This document shows positions 6,644-11,990 of a stretch of 11,990 nt of DNA, in pieces (position 1 is the first letter of the stretch; the number at the start of each line of letters is the position of its first letter). A model generated the notes under the pieces. That model saw only the letters and a program-made list of their open reading frames with translations. It had not been told where the DNA came from and did not search any database. Source of the stretch: an uncultured Clostridia bacterium (GTDB lineage Bacteria; Bacillota; Clostridia; Oscillospirales; Ruminococcaceae); the NCBI GenBank assembly GCA_947631585.1, contig CANRLY010000044.1, positions 1-11,990 on the forward strand, in the 5' to 3' direction. A program made the translations under genes and the position numbers.

Positions 6644-7495
6644 TCAAACGCCTCCTGGGTTTTTACTGCGGACGGTGACCACAGTGATACTTGAGCAGGT
6701 AAACAGCCGGAGTTTTCCTATACCTGTAGAGACAACCATTGCCTTGCCGTTTTTCTCATACAGTCCGGAGGAATACTTCGGGAAGAATTTTCTTTCAGGG
6801 GAGAGTACGCCCACGTTAGTAAAAGGTATCCTGACTGCTCCGCCGTGGACGTGGCCGCAGAGAGAAAGGTCTGCGCCCCATTGGGAGTAGGCGTCAAAGC
6901 CGAAGGGGGAGTGAGCCAGCAGGACGGTGAAGCGGTCGGTCTTAGCAGGGAGGGAGCGTTGCAGGTCGGAGAGGGTGATCTTCGGGAGTTTCAGGTGAGA
7001 GCCGTTTTCGTTCACGAAGAAGCGTTTTTCCCCCTCATAGCCGAAGATATCCAGTTTCACGCCGTTTTTAGTTATTTCAGAGCGTGAGTTTCTCAGCACG
7101 GTAATGCCGGCGTTTTGCAGTTCTTTCATGAGCATTTCGCCGTACTTGCCGGCGTCCAGTTCGTGGTTTCCGGCGATAAAGAAAGTCGGGCCGAACCGTG
7201 AGAGGCGTTTCATGAAGTCGATCTTTTGAGAAAACTGTCGTTCGCTTCGGGAGATAAGGTCGCCGGTAAAGCAGACGGCGTCATATTTTTCATCGGGTAT
7301 CTTATTGAGAAGTCTATGGTAGTTTTTGCCGAATTTTTTCTTATGGAGGTCGGAGAGGTGGAGAATTTTCAGCCCGTCCGCCTGTTCGGGGAGGCTGCCG
7401 CTTATCACCCGGAAGTTTTCGGCAGTCAGTTTCAGGTTAGACGCCGCCGCTGCCGCTGTTATCACTGCTGCCGCTGCTGCGAAAATGCCTTTCAT
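6644..7495 (-). CDS. YkuE-like calcineurin-type metallophosphoesterase, probably membrane-anchored
   Basis: Metal-dependent phosphoesterase of the YkuE/YaeI-like group; substrate unknown. All metal-site motifs are present: DLH (D49, H51), GDL (D79), GNHE (N110, H111), AHSPFGFD (H195) and GHVHGG (H215, H217). The N-terminus is a hydrophobic, alanine-rich segment after one lysine (about 3-19) that could be a signal anchor, placing the enzyme at the outer membrane face, as in YkuE relatives that process membrane or cell-wall intermediates. The 283-residue length is normal. The ATG has AAAGGAG at 7510-7504 with 8-nt spacing. It is first in the minus-strand operon with uvrC and folC; there is no obvious functional link to repair or folate. 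Confidence 0.88.
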   Translation of the reverse strand: MKGIFAAAAAVITAAAAASNLKLTAENFRVISGSLPEQADGLKILHLSDLHKKKFGKNYHRLLNKIPDEKYDAVCFTGDLISRSERQFSQKIDFMKRLSRFGPTFFIAGNHELDAGKYGEMLMKELQNAGITVLRNSRSEITKNGVKLDIFGYEGEKRFFVNENGSHLKLPKITLSDLQRSLPAKTDRFTVLLAHSPFGFDAYSQWGADLSLCGHVHGGAVRIPFTNVGVLSPERKFFPKYSSGLYEKNGKAMVVSTGIGKLRLFTCSSITVVTVRSKNPGGV

Positions 7496-7530
7496 TTTCT
7501 TCGCTCCTTTAGTTTTTTGGGTTTTTTATG

Positions 7531-7559
7531 ATTATAGCACTTTTTTTTTGCTCTTGCAA
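7531..7559 (-). promoter_or_regulatory. Sigma-A-type promoter for the metallophosphoesterase-uvrC-folC operon
   Basis: On the minus strand, -35 TTGCAA (7559-7554), 17-bp spacer and -10 TATAAT (7536-7531) with an extended-10 TGC directly before it. Expected start of transcription is near 7524, giving a leader of about 28 nt. The spacer contains a run of nine A on this strand (7541-7549). Confidence 0.75.
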
Positions 7560-7578
7560 GTAGCTGCGGTCTTTCAGG

Positions 7579-7686
7579 GGGGCGGCTCGCCCCATGCTGC
7601 GCCTGCCGCAGGCAGGCGCAGCATGAAGCAGGGGCAGCGAAGCTGCCCCTGCAAGCCGCACCGCAGGTGCGGCGGCGAGCCGCCCC
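7579..7686. repeat. GC-rich cloverleaf element: three C(GNA)G hairpins inside a 13-bp stem
   Basis: Outer stem: 7579-7591 (GGGGCGGCTCGCC) pairs perfectly with 7674-7686. Inside are hairpin 1 (7593-7607 with 7611-7625, 15 bp, loop GCA), hairpin 2 (7628-7638 with 7642-7652, 11 bp, loop GAA) and hairpin 3 (7655-7662 with 7666-7673, 8 bp, loop GCA). All stems are perfect and nearly every base is accounted for; junctions are 0-2 bases. The GC content is far above that of the flanking spacer. It lies between the two divergent promoters. A REP-like or MITE-like dispersed repeat is the most likely class; no protein gene is credible here. Confidence 0.85.
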
Positions 7687-7743
7687 GGCAAGGAGGTAAA
7701 GGCGGCAAAAGCAGTAAATTTATAGAAAAGATAAGTTCCGGCA

Positions 7744-7772
7744 TTGACTTTATTGCGAAACTGTAGTATAAT
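7744..7772 (+). promoter_or_regulatory. Sigma-A-type promoter for secA
   Basis: TTGACT (7744-7749), exactly 17 bp, then consensus TATAAT (7767-7772). Transcription should begin near 7779, leaving a leader of about 68 nt before secA. The match is near ideal, as expected for an essential, well expressed gene. Confidence 0.85.
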
Positions 7773-7810
7773 TAAAACAATAATTGCCATTCTGAGAAGA
7801 GGGGCTTCCC

Positions 7811-7849
7811 GGAAAGGCTTACCGATGTAAAAGGTGGAATGAAATAATG
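7811..7849 (+). promoter_or_regulatory. secA leader with SD, start-stop codon pair and overlapping mini-frame
   Basis: The secA SD is AAGGTGG (7831-7837), 9 nt before the ATG at 7847. Just upstream, ATGTAA (7825-7830) is a minimal start-stop frame with an SD-like GGAAAGG (7811-7817) at 7-nt spacing. A second mini-frame ATGAAATAA (7839-7847) ends on the A of the secA ATG. The bases are plain, but any regulatory role is speculation. Confidence 0.35.
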
Positions 7850-10579
7850 GGTTTAGTAGATAAAATATTCGGGAATTATTCCAAAAAGGAACTTGCCAGA
7901 ATAGAACCGATAAAACAAAAGGTGCTGGAGCTTGAGCCTAAGTATCAGGAAATGTCCGATGGGGAACTTAAAGACCAGACCAGGATCTTTAAAGAAAGAT
8001 TGCAGGAACTGGATACGCTGGATTCCATACTGCCGGAAGCTCTGGCGGTGTGCAGAGAAGCGGCTTTCCGTGTGCTGGGCAAAAAGCCTTACCCCGTCCA
8101 GATAGTGGGTGCTATCGTCCTCCACCAGGGACGTATCGCCGAAATGAAAACCGGTGAAGGTAAGACCCTCGTGGCTTGCCTGGCTTCTTACGCAAACGCT
8201 CTCTCCGGCAAGGGAGTACACGTTGTTACCGTAAACGACTACCTGGCTAAGTTCCAGTCGGAAGAAATGGGTAAGGTCTACCGCTTTTTGGGACTCTCTA
8301 TCGGCGTGGTGCTGGCTGGAATGGACAAGGATACCAGACGCAAGGCTTACGCCGCAGATATCACCTACGGAACTAACAATGAGTTCGGATTTGACTACCT
8401 GAGAGATAATATGGTCATCTATAAGAAAGACAGGGTGCAGAGAGGCCACGCTTTCGCTATCGTGGACGAGGTGGACTCTATCCTTATAGACGAAGCGAGA
8501 ACTCCTCTTATCATCTCAGGCCCCGGAGATAAGTCCACCGAACTCTACCAGTATGCCGACAGATTCGCCAAGAGCCTGAAACCTTATGTTGTGGTGGAAA
8601 TGGACGACAAAGCCGACAACGACAGCGTGGACGGCGACTATATCGTTGACGAAAAGGCTAAGACCGCTACCCTTACCAAAGCGGGCGTGGCAAAGGCTGA
8701 AAAGGCGTTCAATGTGGAAAACCTCATGGACGGCGCAAATATGACCCTGCTCCACCATATAAACCAGGCTATCAAGGCTAACGGCGTAATGAAAAACGAT
8801 ATCGACTACGTTGTTAAGGACGGGGAAGTCCTTATAGTGGACGAGTTCACCGGCCGTATCATGATAGGCAGACGGTTCAATGACGGTCTGCACCAGGCTA
8901 TAGAAGCCAAGGAAGGCGTAAAGGTCGCAAGGGAATCAAAAACTATCGCTACTATCACTTACCAGAACTACTTCAGACTGTACAGCAAGCTCTCAGGTAT
9001 GACGGGTACTGCCCTCACCGAGGAGGACGAGTTCCGGGAGATCTATAAGCTGGACGTTATCGAAGTGCCTACTAACAAACCTGTTATCAGGGTGGACCAC
9101 CCGGACGTGGTGTTCAAGACCGAAAAGGGCAAATTCAACGCAGTTATCCAGCAGATAATAGAATGTCACGAAAAAGGTCAGCCGGTGCTGGTGGGTACTG
9201 TTTCTATCGAAAAGTCAGAGCTGCTTTCGAGAATGCTCAAAAACAAAGGCATCAAGCATAACGTGCTTAACGCCAAACAGCACGAGCGTGAGGCGGAAAT
9301 AGTTGCACAGGCAGGTCAGTTCGGGGCGGTGACTATCGCCACTAATATGGCAGGCCGTGGAACGGATATCATGCTGGGCGGAAACGCTGAGTATATGGCT
9401 ACCGCTCAGATGAGAAAACTGGATATCCCGGAAGAAATTATCGTGGACGCCACAGGCTACGCCGATACCGACGACGAAGAAGTCCTCAAGGCAAGAGAAC
9501 TCTACAGGGAACTGCTGGATAAGTTCAATAAGGAAGTAAGCGAAAAGGCTGTGGCAGTAAAGGAAGCCGGCGGTTTGTTTATCGTGGGAACTGAAAGACA
9601 TGAGTCAAGACGTATAGACAATCAGCTGAGAGGTCGTTCCGGCCGTCAGGGAGACCCGGGAGAAAGCCTGTTCTACCTGTCGCTGGAGGACGACCTGATG
9701 AGACTTTTCGGCGGAGACAGAGTAACCGGCATGATGAACGCCCTTAAAGTTGACGAAAATATGCCCATACAGGCAAAAATGCTGGCAAAAGTCATAGAAC
9801 AGTCCCAGAAGAAGATAGAAGGCAGAAACTTCAATATAAGAAAGAACGTTTTGAATTACGACGACGTAATGAATACCCAGAGGGAAATAATCTACGGTCA
9901 GAGGAATCAGGTCATAGACGGAAACGACGTCCACGACCATATCATCAAGATGATAAAGGACTATGTGGCAAATACCGTCAACGCTTACCTGCTGGACGAC
10001 GATATCCACGACAACTGGAATCTTGACGGTCTGAGGGACGCTTTCAGGGGACTGCTCACGACCGATGTGGATTTCAGGTATTCAGTCAAGGAACTGAACG
10101 AGATCACAAAGGCGGATATCATCAGAAAACTTACCGACAGGGCAATGAAGGTGTATAAGTTCAGAGAAGAGCAGATGACTCCCGAAGTGCTCAGAGAAGT
10201 GGAAAGAGTCGTGCTGCTGAAAGTGGTGGATACCAAGTGGATGGCTCATATCGACGATATGGACGAACTGAAAAAAGGTATCGCTCTGCGGTCTTACGGT
10301 CAGAGAAACCCGGTGGTGGAATACCGTATAGAGGGATTCGATATGTTCGACGCTATGGTGGCTTCTATCTGCGAAGATACGGTGAGAATGATGTTTACCG
10401 TGAAAGTCCAGAAAAACGAGCCGCCTAAAAGAGAACAGGTTCTGAAAGCAGACCCGGTCAAGGCGGACAGTTCGCTTAAAGGCGGAAGAACGGTAGGCAA
10501 GAAAATTGGCAGGAACGACCCCTGCCCCTGCGGAAGCGGCAAGAAGTACAAGAAATGCTGCGGCGCAAACCTGAGCTGA
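7847..10579 (+). CDS. secA: SecA, preprotein translocase ATPase
   Basis: Motor ATPase that drives unfolded precursor proteins through SecYEG. At 910 residues it is a full-length SecA1-type protein. Seen in order: SecA N-terminal helix; Walker A MKTGEGKT (100-107); TNNEFGFDYLRDNM (176-189); DEAD-like Walker B DEVDSILIDEARTPLIISG (207-225); preprotein-binding region about 226-365; SGMTGTA (383-389); second ATPase domain with TNMAGRGTDIMLGGN (499-513) and QLRGRSGRQGDPG (593-605); helical scaffold and two-helix finger about 650-850; a variable linker; and a SEC-C zinc knuckle with C893, C895, C904 and C905 for binding phospholipid or partner proteins. The YLAKFQSEEMG stretch after VND is slightly divergent from the common YLA(K/R)RDAEWMG form. 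It has its own strong promoter and likely co-transcribes the DUF1015 gene 30 nt downstream. Confidence 0.98.
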   Translation: MGLVDKIFGNYSKKELARIEPIKQKVLELEPKYQEMSDGELKDQTRIFKERLQELDTLDSILPEALAVCREAAFRVLGKKPYPVQIVGAIVLHQGRIAEMKTGEGKTLVACLASYANALSGKGVHVVTVNDYLAKFQSEEMGKVYRFLGLSIGVVLAGMDKDTRRKAYAADITYGTNNEFGFDYLRDNMVIYKKDRVQRGHAFAIVDEVDSILIDEARTPLIISGPGDKSTELYQYADRFAKSLKPYVVVEMDDKADNDSVDGDYIVDEKAKTATLTKAGVAKAEKAFNVENLMDGANMTLLHHINQAIKANGVMKNDIDYVVKDGEVLIVDEFTGRIMIGRRFNDGLHQAIEAKEGVKVARESKTIATITYQNYFRLYSKLSGMTGTALTEEDEFREIYKLDVIEVPTNKPVIRVDHPDVVFKTEKGKFNAVIQQIIECHEKGQPVLVGTVSIEKSELLSRMLKNKGIKHNVLNAKQHEREAEIVAQAGQFGAVTIATNMAGRGTDIMLGGNAEYMATAQMRKLDIPEEIIVDATGYADTDDEEVLKARELYRELLDKFNKEVSEKAVAVKEAGGLFIVGTERHESRRIDNQLRGRSGRQGDPGESLFYLSLEDDLMRLFGGDRVTGMMNALKVDENMPIQAKMLAKVIEQSQKKIEGRNFNIRKNVLNYDDVMNTQREIIYGQRNQVIDGNDVHDHIIKMIKDYVANTVNAYLLDDDIHDNWNLDGLRDAFRGLLTTDVDFRYSVKELNEITKADIIRKLTDRAMKVYKFREEQMTPEVLREVERVVLLKVVDTKWMAHIDDMDELKKGIALRSYGQRNPVVEYRIEGFDMFDAMVASICEDTVRMMFTVKVQKNEPPKREQVLKADPVKADSSLKGGRTVGKKIGRNDPCPCGSGKKYKKCCGANLS

Positions 10580-10609
10580 TGACTAATTCCTGAAAGGGAG
10601 GTATTTGAT

Positions 10610-11461
10610 ATGGCAGCTGCGTTTTCTGCGGCGGATATGCTCATACCGCAGACGGAAGATCTGTCGGCGTGGGCGGTGGTGGCTTGCGACCAGTTCACGT
10701 CACAGCCGGAATACTGGGAAGAGACCGAAAAACTTGCAGGGGATAAGCCCTCTGCGCTGAGACTGATACTTCCGGAAGTGTGGCTGGAAGCGGAGGACGT
10801 TGACAAGCGTATTTCTCAGATACACGAAAATATGAAAAAATACCTGGAAGCAGGGCTTTTCAGGGAAGTAAAGGATTCTTTTGTGTATGTGGAAAGAGTT
10901 CAGTCGGACGGAAAGATGAGAGCCGGTATCGTGGGGGCTGTTGATCTGGAAATGTACGACTACTCCAAAGGGTCGCAGTCGCCGGTGAGGGCGACGGAGG
11001 CTACTGTGGTGGAAAGGATACCTCCCAGGATAAAGGTCAGGGAGGGGGCTGAGATGGAGCTTCCTCATATAATGATACTCATTGACGATGGGGAGAAAAC
11101 GGTCATAGAGCCGCTGGAGAACAAAAAGGATAAATTTGAAAAGCTGTATGAGTTTGAGCTTATGCAGGGCGGCGGGAAGATATCCGGCTGGCTGGTGGAT
11201 AAGGAGACTGCCGGAGAGATCCAGCAGGCTTTGGAAGCTTTGGGAGATAAGCAGGCTTTTGACAAAAAGTACGGTATCGCCGGAAAGCAGCCGCTGGTCT
11301 ACGCTATGGGCGATGGGAACCACTCCCTTGCCACGGCAAAGGCGTATTATGAAAAGCTGAAAGCTGAAAACCCCGAAAAGGATATGTCCTCACACCCGGC
11401 AAGGTACGCTTTGGCGGAGGTGGTGGATCTGCACTCGCCGGCGCTGGAGGTCGAGGCGATC
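10610..11461 (+). CDS. DUF1015-family protein, 3' end lost at a sequence junction
   Basis: Conserved bacterial family of unknown function, usually about 400-430 residues. The ATG has GGGAGGT (10596-10602) at 7-nt spacing, 30 nt after secA. About 284 residues match the family: SAWAVVACDQFTSQPEYW near the start, RIPPRIKVREGAEMELPHIM mid-protein, the signature MGDGNHSLATAKAYYEKLK, then HPARYALAEVVDLHSPALE. From about 11449-11463 the composition changes abruptly and the family match stops. The frame happens to stay open to the window edge, but its continuation is an antisense reading of a high-GC glycosyltransferase and should not be counted. So the gene is truncated here; whether in the cell or only in this assembly cannot be known from the sequence. 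No function is claimed. Confidence 0.85.
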
Positions 11462-11463
11462 GA
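11449..11463. other. Junction between two unrelated genomes (probable chimera)
   Basis: To the left is mid-GC DNA on the plus strand coding for DUF1015; to the right is about 70 % GC DNA coding on the minus strand for a glycosyltransferase. The sequence TCGAGGCGATC (11451-11461) can be read sensibly as either gene (EAI on plus, DRL on minus), so it may be a short shared stretch at which the two were joined. No transposase, tRNA, integrase or terminal repeat is seen. Confidence 0.75.
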
Positions 11464-11989
11464 GCTGGGTGTGTCCCGACTCGTTCTCGCCGGTGCGCAC
11501 GTGGTCCATGACGATGGTCCCGAGGTCCGGCGCCGTGGTCATGGTGGCGAGGGCCACCTCATGGACCCAATTGTCGTGGTAGCGGGGCAGCTCCGCCGGT
11601 CGGCGCTCCTGAAGCCTCCGCACCAGCTCCGGGGTGAGGACCATCGTGCAGCCGAGCGCCCAGTTCATGACGAGGCAGGCTCCGATGTCGCCCTCGGCGC
11701 CTTGGAAGGAGCAGCTGATATCGGGCGTCGTCTCGCCCGTGCGCAGGTCGACGTCCCGGGCGCCCCCGTAGTAGAGGGCGGCGCCGGTCTCGCGGAGCCT
11801 CGCGACCGCCCTGGCGAGCTTGCCGGGATGCCAGCGGTCGTCCTGGTCCGCGAAGGCGAAGTAGTCGTGGGCCTCCGGGTCCGCGCCGTAGAGCATCTCC
11901 ATGAAGTTCCACGCGCAGCCGAGGTTCCCCTCATTGCGGTGGAAGGTGACGTTCGGGCGATCCGCGGCGAGCGCCTCGCAATACGCCAT
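11462..11989 (-). CDS. GT2-family glycosyltransferase fragment (rhamnosyltransferase-like), both ends missing
   Basis: Internal piece of a family-2 glycosyltransferase, an enzyme class that adds sugars from nucleotide-sugar donors to cell-surface polysaccharides. Seen over about 176 residues: RNEGNLGCAWNFMEML (18-33), the donor/metal motif FADQDDRWHPGKLARAV (46-62), NWALGCTMVLTPELV (109-123), YHDNWVHEVALA (137-148) and RTGENESGHTQ (165-175), which correspond to the spaced motifs of RfbF/WcaA-type rhamnosyltransferases. Sugar specificity is uncertain. The frame is open at the right edge; the Met at 11989 is not a credible start because conserved N-terminal strands precede it in the family. The left end is cut by the junction, although the frame drifts on to a TGA at 11390 inside DUF1015. 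Codon use is almost entirely G/C-ending, unlike the rest of the window, and suggests an actinobacterium such as Coriobacteriia or Bifidobacterium. Confidence 0.8.
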
Positions 11990-11990
11990 C

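Noticed and set aside
5891..6694. A 267-codon open frame antisense to uvrC
   Set aside because: It fully overlaps a clear, conserved UvrC and has no recognisable domain or convincing start.
7579..7686. The cloverleaf as a tRNA gene
   Set aside because: Stems of 13, 15, 11 and 8 bp with three-base loops do not fit tRNA; there is no seven-base anticodon loop, T-loop or CCA end.
7691..7697. AGGAGGT as a ribosome binding site for a small gene before secA
   Set aside because: No start codon follows at a workable distance with a frame of any length, and it lies upstream of the secA promoter.
7509..7790. Frames on both strands across the cloverleaf (93 codons minus, and 146 codons plus from 7326)
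   Set aside because: They span two good promoters and the palindromic element, and their residues are repeat-derived Gly/Ala/Arg/Pro runs. Non-coding control DNA explains the region better.
11462..11990. Continuation of the DUF1015 frame on the plus strand to the window edge
   Set aside because: The frame stays open only because it is antisense to a high-GC gene. Its residues are Arg/Gly/Val/Ala-rich with no DUF1015 similarity, while the minus strand has clear GT2 motifs.

Overview
The window looks like chromosome of a Gram-positive gut-type Firmicute (Bacillota), probably Ruminococcus/Oscillospiraceae-like. Supporting this are the ftsE-ftsX-M23 hydrolase operon, the SecA type with a C-terminal SEC-C zinc knuckle, strong AGGAGG-type ribosome binding sites, sigma-A-type promoters, roughly 45-55 % GC in genes and AT-rich spacers. 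The genus is inferred from general resemblance, not from a search. The last ~530 bases do not fit: they are about 70 % GC with near-total G/C third codon positions, and look like a different, actinobacterial-type genome joined on.

Layout. (1) 1-2994, plus strand: ftsE (cut by the left edge), ftsX and a secreted coiled-coil M23 peptidase. Together they form an ABC-type machine that drives peptidoglycan cleavage at division or elongation. (2) 2995-3510: no gene of its own. It holds a sharply bounded 510-base imperfect palindrome built from four related arms in alternating orientation, with a small hairpin at its exact centre. (3) 3488-7495, minus strand, transcribed right to left: a YkuE-like metallophosphoesterase, uvrC and folC, closely packed behind one recognisable promoter. 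FolC terminates inside the 510-base repeat. (4) 7496-7846: a divergent control region with one good promoter facing each way. Between them sits a GC-rich 108-base element that folds as a cloverleaf of three hairpins, each with a C(GNA)G triloop, enclosed by a 13-bp outer stem. (5) 7847-~11461, plus strand: secA, then a DUF1015-family gene truncated about two-thirds of the way along. (6) ~11462-11990, minus strand: an internal fragment of a GT2 (rhamnosyltransferase-like) glycosyltransferase from high-GC DNA.

The protein-coding genes are ordinary housekeeping functions: cell-wall remodelling, folate, DNA repair and protein export. The unusual content is non-coding: the nested 510-base palindrome between convergent genes and the cloverleaf element between divergent promoters. 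The DUF1015/GT2 boundary is most simply an assembly or library chimera and should not be read as a gene neighbourhood.
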